A stretch of DNA of 64,000 nucleotides from Verrucomicrobiales bacterium (GTDB lineage Bacteria > Verrucomicrobiota > Verrucomicrobiia > Verrucomicrobiales > DEV007): assembly GCA_029213265.1 (NCBI GenBank), contig JARGNG010000002.1, positions 186,001-250,000 on the forward strand, read 5' to 3'. Shown piece by piece: positions 8,401 to 16,769 of this stretch; the stretch's first letter is position 1; each line of letters opens with the position of its first letter. Under the pieces are notes generated by a model, which did no database searches, had not been told where the DNA came from, and saw only the letters and a program-made list of their open reading frames with translations. The position numbers were made by a program, and so were the translations under genes.

Positions 8401-9825
8401 CTAGTCGCGCGCCTGAATTTCTTCGAGGATCCTGGCGAGCTCAGCGACTTTTTCCGGATGCTTCGCCTCGAGATTGTTCGTCTCGCCGATGTCTTCAGAA
8501 AGGTGATAGAGCTGCACTTTCGGAGAGCCTTTGACTTTCTTTTTGTCGATTTTGGAAAAGCCTCCGGATTCCGGACCGGTGATCAGTTTCCAGTCACCTG
8601 ATCGAACCATGAAGTGTTTTCGACCTGCCGCGAGTGCGATGGGCCCGCGGACGGGTTTGTCTTCGGGCTGTTCTCCTGTTAGGACAGGAAGAAAACTCTC
8701 GCTGTCAGGTGCCTGGCCTTCGGGGATTTTCCTGTCAACGAGTTCCGCGAGAGTGGCAAAAACATCCACAAAACTGATGGTCTGATCGGTGGTGGTGTCC
8801 GGCTGAACCGCTCCCGGCCAGCGCGCGATAAAGGGCATACGATGTCCATTCTCCCAAGCGTCGGCTTTCATTCCCCGCAGTCCACCGGAACTGTCGTGGC
8901 CGAAACGCTCGACATCTTCTTCATACCAAACCGGCCCGTTGTCGGCCGTGAAAAGCACGAGGGTATCTTTGGCGAGGTCGGTTTTGTCCAGAGCGTTCAG
9001 GACCCGGCCGACCTCGTGGTCTACCATGTGCATAAAGTCACCATAAAGCCCGGCTCCGGAGGTTCCCGCGAATTCGTCGGTTGGTAGCCAGGGCGTGTGG
9101 GGTGCCGGATAGGCGAGGTAGAGCATCAAAGGCTTTTCCGATCCTCCTCCGGCATGATTTTCAATCACAGAAATCGCTTCTTCGGTGAATCGGGGCATCA
9201 CGTCGACCAATTGTAAGGCGGGTGCGATGCCTCCCTCTCTCCAGAATTCACCCTGGATCGGAGACCATCCGGCGGTGTTGTTGGCTTCAATGAAATCGAT
9301 TGGAGGCGCTACCGCTTTGGTTCCGCGGATGTAAAAGTAGGGAGGAATATCCGTCGAAGCCCGAATTCCAAAGTAGGTCTCGAATCCGCGATCAACGGGG
9401 CCACCGCGAAGGGGGCCTTCGAATTTTTCGTCCTCAAAAAATCCCAGATGCCATTTTCCAACCATAGCCGTGCGGTAGCCGGAATCCAGAAGGAGCGAGG
9501 CAATCGTCATGCGATCCTCGTCGATCACGGCATTGTTTTTCCAGACGATCGGTTTCCGGAAGGGATAGCGGCCCGTCATGAGCCCGTAGCGGGAGACATG
9601 GCAAAGCGGACCGGCCGCATGGGCATCGGTGAAGCGCAGGCCTTCGTAAGCGAGTCTATCAATGTTAGGGGTCGGGATTTTGGAATCCGGATTGTAGCAA
9701 CCGGGATCCCCGTAGCCCATGTCGTCTGTCAGAATGATGACGACATTCGGCGTCTCAGCGCCGGGGCTTGCGGAAACTGCTGAAGAACAGCAGAGAAACG
9801 AAATCAGAAGGAGCGGACGAACCAT
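8401..9825 (-). CDS. Exported sulfatase with CHVSR active-site motif
   Basis: A 474-residue exported sulfatase of the alkaline phosphatase fold. MVRPLLLISFLCCSSAVSA forms the signal peptide, followed by PNVVIILTDDMGYGDPGCYNP (calcium-binding Asp pair). GPLCHVSRYGLMTGRYP places the formylglycine precursor at Cys75. The sequence after that Cys is H-V-S-R, with Val where Pro or Ala is normal. GKWHLGFF and FTADNGP also match the family. A GTG at 9849 overlapping the previous stop (GTGA) would add eight residues; I prefer 9825 for the signal peptide. It is the last gene of a four-gene operon with PSD1 and DUF1501 genes. Substrate, probably a sulfated glycan, is inferred from the family. Confidence 0.9.
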   Translation of the reverse strand: MVRPLLLISFLCCSSAVSASPGAETPNVVIILTDDMGYGDPGCYNPDSKIPTPNIDRLAYEGLRFTDAHAAGPLCHVSRYGLMTGRYPFRKPIVWKNNAVIDEDRMTIASLLLDSGYRTAMVGKWHLGFFEDEKFEGPLRGGPVDRGFETYFGIRASTDIPPYFYIRGTKAVAPPIDFIEANNTAGWSPIQGEFWREGGIAPALQLVDVMPRFTEEAISVIENHAGGGSEKPLMLYLAYPAPHTPWLPTDEFAGTSGAGLYGDFMHMVDHEVGRVLNALDKTDLAKDTLVLFTADNGPVWYEEDVERFGHDSSGGLRGMKADAWENGHRMPFIARWPGAVQPDTTTDQTISFVDVFATLAELVDRKIPEGQAPDSESFLPVLTGEQPEDKPVRGPIALAAGRKHFMVRSGDWKLITGPESGGFSKIDKKKVKGSPKVQLYHLSEDIGETNNLEAKHPEKVAELARILEEIQARD

Positions 9826-9845
9826 AATTTCGAAACCGACGTGAT

Positions 9846-10574
9846 TCACTTCTTCTCGAAATCAAAGCTCTTCACTTCGATGCTGATGATCTGCGCTTTC
9901 TTCGCGCTTTTCATTTCCACAAAGTTGGCCGTGATTTCGGCCCCGTAGAAGACGGAGCTGTTGCGAATGTGTCGGAAATCGACCGAAGCATCGACACCGA
10001 TGGTTTCGGAGTAAGGGACCGAGAAGGTCAGGAAATGGGGGTGGGCCGTTGCCTTGTCACCGAAGAGGGTGATGAAGTCGCCCTGGCGGAGAACGTTCTC
10101 GCCGTCGACGCGAAGAGCGTTGTTGTAGCCGACCGCTTCGGAAACGGAGGCTTTGTCAAAAAAGTCGACGACCGAACCGCGCGACATATAGACATAGGAC
10201 TGGATAACTTCTCTGAGGAAATTGATTTTCTCCTGGATATCAGCGAGCCGCTTTTCCTGCCCCGCCTTGCTGAGCAGCCCATGACGTTTCTTGATCTTGA
10301 GATCCTGATTGAGGGTCGTCGTCTGCAGCTCTCCAGACTCATTGCGGGTCGCTTCAAGGAGGTCCACGTAGAGCAACTCCTCTCCCTCCATCACGGTGAC
10401 TTCATAGTACCAGGTATAGTTCGAGAGAGCTTTCCGGTTCTTCTCCATCTGATCTTTGTAGATCAATGCCCATTGGGCGGGGTCCTTGCTCGATGTGACC
10501 TTTTGAGCATTGGCAGTGAGTGGGAGGCTCGTGAGAGGAATCGAAATCGAAAGCAGGAATAAGAAATGTTTCAT
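9846..10574 (-). CDS. Exported hypothetical protein
   Basis: A 242-residue protein with a clear signal peptide (MKHFLFLLSISIPLTSLPLTANA). The mature part has a charged helical segment at about 95-125 (KIKKRHGLLSKAGQEKRLAD). It is flanked by beta-rich regions: NYTWYYEVTVMEGEELLYVD near the start, and FSVPYSETIGVDASVDFRHIRNSS with ITANFVEMKSAKKAQ near the end. The alternating strands recall LolA-like periplasmic proteins, but I do not recognise a defining motif. The gene lies between the DUF1501 and sulfatase genes, and its stop overlaps the alternative GTG start of the sulfatase. It therefore belongs to that operon and probably acts in the periplasm. Confidence 0.65.
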   Translation of the reverse strand: MKHFLFLLSISIPLTSLPLTANAQKVTSSKDPAQWALIYKDQMEKNRKALSNYTWYYEVTVMEGEELLYVDLLEATRNESGELQTTTLNQDLKIKKRHGLLSKAGQEKRLADIQEKINFLREVIQSYVYMSRGSVVDFFDKASVSEAVGYNNALRVDGENVLRQGDFITLFGDKATAHPHFLTFSVPYSETIGVDASVDFRHIRNSSVFYGAEITANFVEMKSAKKAQIISIEVKSFDFEKK

Positions 10575-10626
10575 GTCCGGAAGGTAGGTTCATACTCCGA
10601 TCCTGCAAGATCCAGCTTTGGCTCTC

Positions 10627-12108
10627 TCACGATACCATCTCCCGAATCACGTGTCCGTGCACATCGGTGAGTCTCCGGTCGATGCCGTTGTTTCTGACGG
10701 TCAGTCGCTCGTGATCGATGCCCAGTTGATGCAATATAGTGGCGTGAATGTCATAGACGCTGGTTGAACGGCTTTGATCCTGAGGCCGGAATCCCCACTC
10801 GTCGGATTCCCCGTAGGTGCCTCCTTTGATCCCGCCACCGCAGAGCCAGTTGGTGAAAACGAAAGGATTGTGATCGCGGCCTTTGCTTCCCTGAGAGCAG
10901 GGCATACGGCCAAATTCGGTCGTCCAGAGAATGATCGTGTCTTCCAGCATGCCTCTCTGCTTGAGGTCTTTGATCAGAGCGGAGGCACCTCGCGACATCC
11001 CGAGAGCGAGTGGGGCATGGTCGCGTTTTACATCGCCGTGGCTGTCCCAGTTTCGTCGGGGGAAACCGTTATCGTTTCCACTCCAGACCTGGACAAAGCG
11101 AACCCCGCGCTCCAGTAACCGACGGGCGACGAGGCACTTCCGACCAAAGAATTCGCTCTCCGCCTTTTCGTTGATGGCCTCGGTATCGTCGACTCCGGGG
11201 CCTTCGGGGGCGAGGCCATACATGTCCTTGATGCAGTTGGGTTCCCGGGAAAGATCGAGAGCATCGGTCGCGCTCAGTTGCATGGATGCGGCGAGCTCAT
11301 ACGAACGAACCCGGGCAGAGAGACGGTCATCGCCGGGTCGTGCTGCGGCGTGGATTTGATTGAGTTGAGAAAGCGCATGGAGTCCCGCCCGATCATTCTG
11401 AGGCGTGATAAAATTGCTTTTCGGAGCAAAGAGGTCGGCGATGGGGGCCGCTTTTCCCGGGCGGATCACGGTTCCCTGGTGTTGCGCCGGGAGAAAGGCA
11501 GGTGCCCAGTTTTTCGCTCCATTGGATGCGAGGCCCCGATGATCGGGAAGGACAACGAAGGAAGGTAGATTCTCATTCTCGGAACCGAGTGCGTAGGAGA
11601 CCCAGGAACCGGCGCTGGGAAAGCCGGGAAAATTGAACCCGGTCGTCTGCAGGAGGGTTCCCTGGCTGTGGACGCCTGTCTTTCCGACGAGGTTGTGAAC
11701 GAAAGCGAGGTCATCAACGACCTCACCGAGCGGCGCGACAATGTCACTGAGCTGTTTCCCGCTTTCTCCGTAGGATCGAAAGTCCCATGGACTTGCAAAG
11801 CAGGCGCCGGGTGTGCTTTGAAACAATTCGACTTCCTCACCCGGATCCCACGGTTCCCCGTCTTTTTGCCGGAGCAGGGGCTTGTGGTCAAAAGTGTCGA
11901 CGTGGCTTGCGGCTCCCGCCATGAAAAGTTGAACGACCCGCTTTGCCTTTGGCGGATGATGGAGAGTCCCTGACAAAACTCCCTCACGGGCGAGAAGGTC
12001 GCCGAGAGCGAGGCCGGAGAATGTCCCGCCGAGAGAGCCGAGGAAGCGGCGGCGGGTGGAGTTTCCGGACGCGAATTCGGAATCCGGCTTGTTCAGAAAA
12101 GGGTTCAT
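10627..12108 (-). CDS. DUF1501 domain protein with Tat signal
   Basis: A 493-residue protein of the DUF1501 family, which is very common in planctomycetes and verrucomicrobia and has a sulfatase/alkaline-phosphatase-like fold. STRRRFLGSLGG (residues 17-28) is a twin-arginine signal, so it should be exported folded. Family motifs include [67 protein letters not shown] and the C-terminal GIDRRLTDVHGHVIREMVS. The start at 12108 gives the shortest leader before the Tat motif; a Met 11 codons upstream is possible. It lies 87 bases downstream of a PSD1 cytochrome gene, the standard pairing for both families. Biochemical function has not been established. Confidence 0.9.
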   Translation of the reverse strand: MNPFLNKPDSEFASGNSTRRRFLGSLGGTFSGLALGDLLAREGVLSGTLHHPPKAKRVVQLFMAGAASHVDTFDHKPLLRQKDGEPWDPGEEVELFQSTPGACFASPWDFRSYGESGKQLSDIVAPLGEVVDDLAFVHNLVGKTGVHSQGTLLQTTGFNFPGFPSAGSWVSYALGSENENLPSFVVLPDHRGLASNGAKNWAPAFLPAQHQGTVIRPGKAAPIADLFAPKSNFITPQNDRAGLHALSQLNQIHAAARPGDDRLSARVRSYELAASMQLSATDALDLSREPNCIKDMYGLAPEGPGVDDTEAINEKAESEFFGRKCLVARRLLERGVRFVQVWSGNDNGFPRRNWDSHGDVKRDHAPLALGMSRGASALIKDLKQRGMLEDTIILWTTEFGRMPCSQGSKGRDHNPFVFTNWLCGGGIKGGTYGESDEWGFRPQDQSRSTSVYDIHATILHQLGIDHERLTVRNNGIDRRLTDVHGHVIREMVS

Positions 12109-12195
12109 CAGTGGCTGCGGGGAAGATGGAAGGCAGGACACGCGATCTTTGCGATCACATTCGGCCGTCGATTCCTCCCATCGATTGAGTTGGCA

Positions 12196-15168
12196 TCAGT
12201 CGACATACACGAAAGCATTCAAGTTCATCAGCACGCGGGCATAGCTTGCCGTTCCTCCGCTTTTGAGATGAGCGGAAAGAATTTCGATTTCCTGCATCGA
12301 GGGAAGCCGTCCTGTCATTTGCCGGAAGGATTCGGTTACCAGTTTCTCCGGATCATTTGCGTCCAGTTTCTTCGCATAGTTCACGGACATGGCTTCGACA
12401 AAACGATTGTTCCATTGCGTGAGGGCCTGGAGAGCGGTGGTGGATTCATCGCGCTCAGGAACGCTCATGGAGGGATCGGCGCAATCAAGTGTCGTCAGCA
12501 TCGGTTGTGGCTGCGATCGAACAACGAAGCGATAGATCGTTCGTCGATGAGACTTGGGATCGTTGGGGTCGTGGAGGTGATACTGGTAGTGCGGGGAATG
12601 CTGTGGCTTCTCAATTACGAAATCCTGGAAACCCGGCCCTCCCATGGATCGGTCGAGATTTCCGCTCACGGCGAGGATGGAGTCGCGAAGTTCTTCCGCA
12701 GTGAGCCTTCTTCGATGGAAGCGCCAAAGCAGCGAGTTGCCGGCATCGACTTTGGCGTTTTCTTCGTCATGTCCGCTTGATCGACGGTAGGCCCGGCTCG
12801 TGACAAGAAGCCGGACCAGGGACTTCATGGATTGCCCGGGATCATCACGGAGGGTGGTAGCCAGATAATCGAGTAACTCCGGATGAGTCGGTTTCATGCC
12901 ACCTCTGCCAAAGTCATTGGGCGTTCCGACAAGAGGTTTTCCGAAGGTCCATTGCCAGAGCCGGTTGGCGATGGATCTCCAGACGAGCGGGTTTTCCCGG
13001 TTGGTCAGATAGCGGGCCAGTTCAGCACGGGCGTCGCCTTCATTCCACTCCGTTTCCGGAAAGAAGATGCCGCTCCGGTTCTGTTGAAGGGGAGGGGCGC
13101 CGGGGAACATCAGATCCCCGGGGGTCGTCAGATCGCCGCGGTAGAGGAGATGAATCGGACGGGGAGTCCCGGAAGTAGCCGTAAATCTTCCTCCTCTGGG
13201 AAAGTGCGTCGCAGCCGCATAGACGAGCTTTCCCTCCGGTATGGCTGACGCGGCCTTCTGCAGCGATTCGAGTTCGGTTTTGATTTCCGAGAGACGGGAG
13301 TCGGTCCCGGGAGGGCGAACTGACTTTTCAATTTCCGCGCGTCTTTTTTGCAACTCCTGAAGTTCATCGAGGGCCTTGTCATTTCCCAGTTCCCGGAAAA
13401 AGATTCCATCGACGAGGTTCGTCCTTCCCCAGCGAACGGGCGCTTCGATGCTGTCTTTGGCGGTGACAAGCGCTTCCCGGGCAAAGTTCGCGGCCCCTCC
13501 TTCGTTGACCGCTTCCACTTCGCCGAGAGCAAAAATGAAGTCGGCTTTTCTCTCACGAAGTTTGGTCGCGGTGATGCGAAGAAAGCGAAAGGAATTCCCG
13601 TCGCCGTTCAGAACGATCGTGTTGGTTCCGGGGTTGGGCTGGTCCTCTCCTGTGGCATCGAGCAGAAGCCGGACATTTTTTTGGAAAAGGAGGTCGTTCG
13701 ATACCTCGACCCGGTAGCGAATCGGGAAGCCGAATCCGGCGCCGATGTTGTTGTATTGGTCGTAGGCCGGGATGAGGCGGATTTCGGTAGGGCTCTTTGG
13801 TTTGCCGAAATCGAGTTGCACCCATTTCACTTCGTTTTGATTCTTCGTGATCTGGCTGTGGTAGCCGTATTGGGGCTTCAGGCCGGTCCCGTACTTCTCT
13901 TTCAGTTCGGAAATTCTCCGGTCAAGGCCCGATGCTTTCGCAGCGATCAATCGGGTCACTTCCGTGGTGAGTGCCGCTTGTTCCTGCTTGAGTCGGTTGA
14001 TTTGGGAGAGCAATTCCTCTTTCCGTTTCTGATCTTCAAGAGGAAGTCCGTCGTAGACTCGATCAGCCCGGTCGACCGCGGCGAAGACGGCGTGGAGCCG
14101 GTAGTAATCCTCCATGCGCACGGGGTCGAATTTGTGGTGATGGCATTGGGCGCACTGAACCGTGCTGCTTTGAAAGACATTAAAAACAGCGGAGATCATT
14201 TCGTCACGATCGAGGTGCTTGGCGATCCGCCCGTCCAGTTTTCCCTCTCCCACTTCCCAGTGCCCGATGAAGTCCCAGGGGCCGGCTGCGAGAAATCCCA
14301 GGGCCGTGACTGCGTCCGGTTCATTGGGAAATAAAACGTCTCCGGCGACCTGCTCCTGAACGAATCGTCCGTACGGTTTGTCGTCATTGAGACTGCGTAT
14401 GACATAGTCCCGATAAGGCCACGCGTTGTTGCGGGGCTTGTCCTTGTCGTATCCATGCGTCTCGGCGTAGCGGGCGAGATCGAGCCAGTGCTGAGCGAAT
14501 TTTTCCCCGAAAGCGGGCGAAGAGAGAAGCCGGTCGACGAGATTGCCCCAGGCAAGCTCCCTGTCGGTTTGGGAGGCTGTCAGGAAGTGGTCGATTTCTT
14601 CCGGGGTGGGGGGTAGTCCTGTCAGGTCGTATGTGATCCTCCGGATCAGAGTTTGCGCATTGGCCTCGGGAACGGGGGTGAGTTGTTGTCCGGTTAGCTT
14701 GGCCTCGATGAAAGAATCGACGGGATTCCCGTGACTGGAAGATCCCAGTCGAGGATCCTTCAGGGGAGCGAGTGACCACCAGTCCAGATCCCGTTCGGGG
14801 TTGTCGTTGAGAACACGGGATTCAGGCCAGGAGGCTCCTGTATCGATCCAATCCCGTAGAAGCGCGACCTGTTTTTCGGTGAGGGGTTTTCCCTTCTTCG
14901 GCATTTCGGGATCGGCTCCTGAAACCACCTGAAAGAGAAGGCTTTCTTCGGCCTCTCCGGGAACGATTCCCCCGGCGAGTTGGAAGGCTTCCTCGCGTGT
15001 CGAGAGAACGAAATCACCTTTTGCTTCCCCGGAATGGTGGCAGGAAAGGCATTTCGCCTCGAGCAGGGGAGCGATTTCCTTCTCAAAGCCGGGAGATGAG
15101 TGTCCCAAAACGGAAATGCTCAAGGCACCGATCCCAATGAGGCAGGAAGATTGGCAGGGGAGCCGCAT
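12196..15168 (-). CDS. PSD1 cytochrome c domain protein (DUF1549/DUF1553)
   Basis: A 990-residue exported multidomain protein. A signal peptide (about 1-22) precedes a planctomycete-type cytochrome c domain with CLSCH at 40-44. DUF1549 follows with [18 protein letters not shown] and a second CxxCH in CAQCHHHKFDP. An insert resembling a discoidin/F5-8 carbohydrate-binding domain comes next (VKWVQLDFGKPKSPTEIRL through FRFLRITATKL). DUF1553 closes the protein, with NRLWQWTFGKPLVGTPNDFG, LLWRFHRRRLTAEELRDSIL and TTALQALTQWNNRFVEAM. Family function is unproven; heme and glycan-binding modules suggest periplasmic redox chemistry on polysaccharides. First gene of the operon continuing with DUF1501, hypothetical and sulfatase genes. 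Start chosen for the signal peptide; a longer frame adds 59 residues. Confidence 0.92.
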   Translation of the reverse strand: MRLPCQSSCLIGIGALSISVLGHSSPGFEKEIAPLLEAKCLSCHHSGEAKGDFVLSTREEAFQLAGGIVPGEAEESLLFQVVSGADPEMPKKGKPLTEKQVALLRDWIDTGASWPESRVLNDNPERDLDWWSLAPLKDPRLGSSSHGNPVDSFIEAKLTGQQLTPVPEANAQTLIRRITYDLTGLPPTPEEIDHFLTASQTDRELAWGNLVDRLLSSPAFGEKFAQHWLDLARYAETHGYDKDKPRNNAWPYRDYVIRSLNDDKPYGRFVQEQVAGDVLFPNEPDAVTALGFLAAGPWDFIGHWEVGEGKLDGRIAKHLDRDEMISAVFNVFQSSTVQCAQCHHHKFDPVRMEDYYRLHAVFAAVDRADRVYDGLPLEDQKRKEELLSQINRLKQEQAALTTEVTRLIAAKASGLDRRISELKEKYGTGLKPQYGYHSQITKNQNEVKWVQLDFGKPKSPTEIRLIPAYDQYNNIGAGFGFPIRYRVEVSNDLLFQKNVRLLLDATGEDQPNPGTNTIVLNGDGNSFRFLRITATKLRERKADFIFALGEVEAVNEGGAANFAREALVTAKDSIEAPVRWGRTNLVDGIFFRELGNDKALDELQELQKRRAEIEKSVRPPGTDSRLSEIKTELESLQKAASAIPEGKLVYAAATHFPRGGRFTATSGTPRPIHLLYRGDLTTPGDLMFPGAPPLQQNRSGIFFPETEWNEGDARAELARYLTNRENPLVWRSIANRLWQWTFGKPLVGTPNDFGRGGMKPTHPELLDYLATTLRDDPGQSMKSLVRLLVTSRAYRRSSGHDEENAKVDAGNSLLWRFHRRRLTAEELRDSILAVSGNLDRSMGGPGFQDFVIEKPQHSPHYQYHLHDPNDPKSHRRTIYRFVVRSQPQPMLTTLDCADPSMSVPERDESTTALQALTQWNNRFVEAMSVNYAKKLDANDPEKLVTESFRQMTGRLPSMQEIEILSAHLKSGGTASYARVLMNLNAFVYVD

Positions 15169-15245
15169 GAGGGAAGGATGAGGATGAGCCTCAGGAAATT
15201 CAAGCCGCCATTGGGCGTGAAGAAGGGACCGGTTTCTGATCTTTC

Positions 15246-15276
15246 TTCTCCGGCAAACGATCCATAATCCGGAGAA
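15246..15276 (+). promoter_or_regulatory. Inverted repeat overlapping the phoD-like start codon
   Basis: Perfect 8-bp arms TTCTCCGG (15246-15253) and CCGGAGAA (15269-15276) are separated by 15 bases. The right arm contains the only Shine-Dalgarno-like GGAG and the first base of the ATG at 15276. In RNA it could hide the start codon; in DNA it could be an operator in the divergent promoter region shared with the PSD1 operon. Confidence 0.4.
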
Positions 15277-16763
15277 TGAGAAACCTCTGTATTCTGTCAG
15301 CTTTTTTCCTGCTTTCGTATTCCGTTGCGGTTGACGCGGCCCCACCTTTCCAGGCCAACGGAATCAAGATTGGAGAAGTGAGTGAATCCTCTGCGATCAT
15401 CTGGACCCGCTTGACGGAGAATGCGACGGCAAATTCAAAAGACGGTCCCTGGTTTGATATCGAATACGAGGGACGGGGATTTGAGCGGGCCTCGGACAAA
15501 AAGTTCCGGCGTGATCGGGTTCTGGGCGTCCGCTTTGATGAACCTGCGAAGTCGGTGCGGGATTTGCAATGGGCCGTTCCGGGAGTGGCGGGACAGACCC
15601 GGGTGAAGTATCGGGCGTTCTGGTTTCCGAAGTGGAAAATGACGGAATGGGCTTCGGTGGAAACGGAACATGATTTCACGAAGCAGCATCTGCTTGAGGA
15701 CCTGCTTCCGGGGCAGGCCTACGAGTTGGTCATCGAATCAAGGGGTGAAGACGGAACGATGGGCGAGGAGGTTCGGGGATCCTTCTCGACGGCACCTGCA
15801 TTGACAGAAACCGGACGCGACGTCGAGTTCGCAGTCACGACGGGGCAGGCATTCTGGGACCGGAATTCGGACGACGGCTTTGTGATCTATGACACGCTTT
15901 TGAAAGAACATCCCCACTTGAGCTTCTTTGTGCACACCGGAGACATCGTCTACTACGACCGCCTCGCGAAAACCCCGGAGCTTGCCGATTTTCATTGGCA
16001 GCGGACCTATAGCCTTCCCACCAATGTTCGATTTCACAATCGTGTCGCGAGCTATTTCATGAAGGATGATCATGATGCCTGGGTCAATGACTGCTGGCCT
16101 GCCATGAGCGCTCCGGAAATGGGAAGCTTCACTTTTGATCGCGGCCTCGAGATTTTCGTGAAGCAGGTTCCGATGCACGGGCGCAAAACCTACCGAACGC
16201 AGCGATGGGGAAAGGATCTCCAAATCTGGCTCGTGGAAGGACGTGATTTCCGAAGTGCCAATACCGACCCTGATGGTCCTGACAAAACCATCTGGGGTGA
16301 GGAACAACTGGAGTGGTTCGAGAAAACCTTTGCCGCGAGCGATGCCACCTTTCGAGTTCTCATCAGTCCGACTCCGATTGTGGGACCGGATCGGGATAAG
16401 GGAAAGAATGACAACCACTCCAACGAAGTGTTCAGCCACGAGGGAAACCGGATCCGTGCGTTTCTGGAATCACAGAAGAATTCCTTCGTCGTTTGCGGTG
16501 ATCGCCACTGGCAATATCACTCGATCCATCCGAAGACAGGAATCCATGAATTCTGCTGCGGCCCTACCAGCGACAATCATGCCGGCGGATGGAAACAAAG
16601 TGACTTCCGGAAAGACTATCACCAGTTCCTTCGTGTCGAAGGCGGGTATTTGACGGTAAAGACGCGCAGGCAAGGAGAGGCGCCCGGAGATCCTGCGATC
16701 ACTTTTCGACACCACTCTGAGTCAGGCGAAGTCGTTCACGAAATGCGTTTCGAAGAGAACTGA
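15276..16763 (+). CDS. PhoD-like alkaline phosphatase / metallophosphodiesterase
   Basis: A 495-residue exported protein. A signal peptide (MRNLCILSAFFLLSYSVAVDA) is followed by a fibronectin-like PhoD N-terminal domain (NGIKIGEVSESSAIIWTRLT, LLPGQAYELVIESRGEDG). The PhoD metallophosphatase core then has FFVHTGDIVYYD near 212-223, YFMKDDHDAWVNDCWP, WLVEGRDFRS and FVVCGDRHWQYHSI. The Asp, His and Asn residues in these motifs fit the PhoD metal site. PhoD enzymes hydrolyse phosphate mono- and diesters outside the cytoplasm with calcium and iron. It is divergent from the PSD1 operon and converges on an SGNH hydrolase with a six-base gap. No pho box was identified. Confidence 0.88.
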   Translation: MRNLCILSAFFLLSYSVAVDAAPPFQANGIKIGEVSESSAIIWTRLTENATANSKDGPWFDIEYEGRGFERASDKKFRRDRVLGVRFDEPAKSVRDLQWAVPGVAGQTRVKYRAFWFPKWKMTEWASVETEHDFTKQHLLEDLLPGQAYELVIESRGEDGTMGEEVRGSFSTAPALTETGRDVEFAVTTGQAFWDRNSDDGFVIYDTLLKEHPHLSFFVHTGDIVYYDRLAKTPELADFHWQRTYSLPTNVRFHNRVASYFMKDDHDAWVNDCWPAMSAPEMGSFTFDRGLEIFVKQVPMHGRKTYRTQRWGKDLQIWLVEGRDFRSANTDPDGPDKTIWGEEQLEWFEKTFAASDATFRVLISPTPIVGPDRDKGKNDNHSNEVFSHEGNRIRAFLESQKNSFVVCGDRHWQYHSIHPKTGIHEFCCGPTSDNHAGGWKQSDFRKDYHQFLRVEGGYLTVKTRRQGEAPGDPAITFRHHSESGEVVHEMRFEEN

Positions 16764-16769
16764 AACTTT

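Noticed and set aside
13348..14334. A 328-codon open frame on the plus strand
   Set aside because: It is the mirror of the PSD1 gene (12196-15168) and has no family signature.
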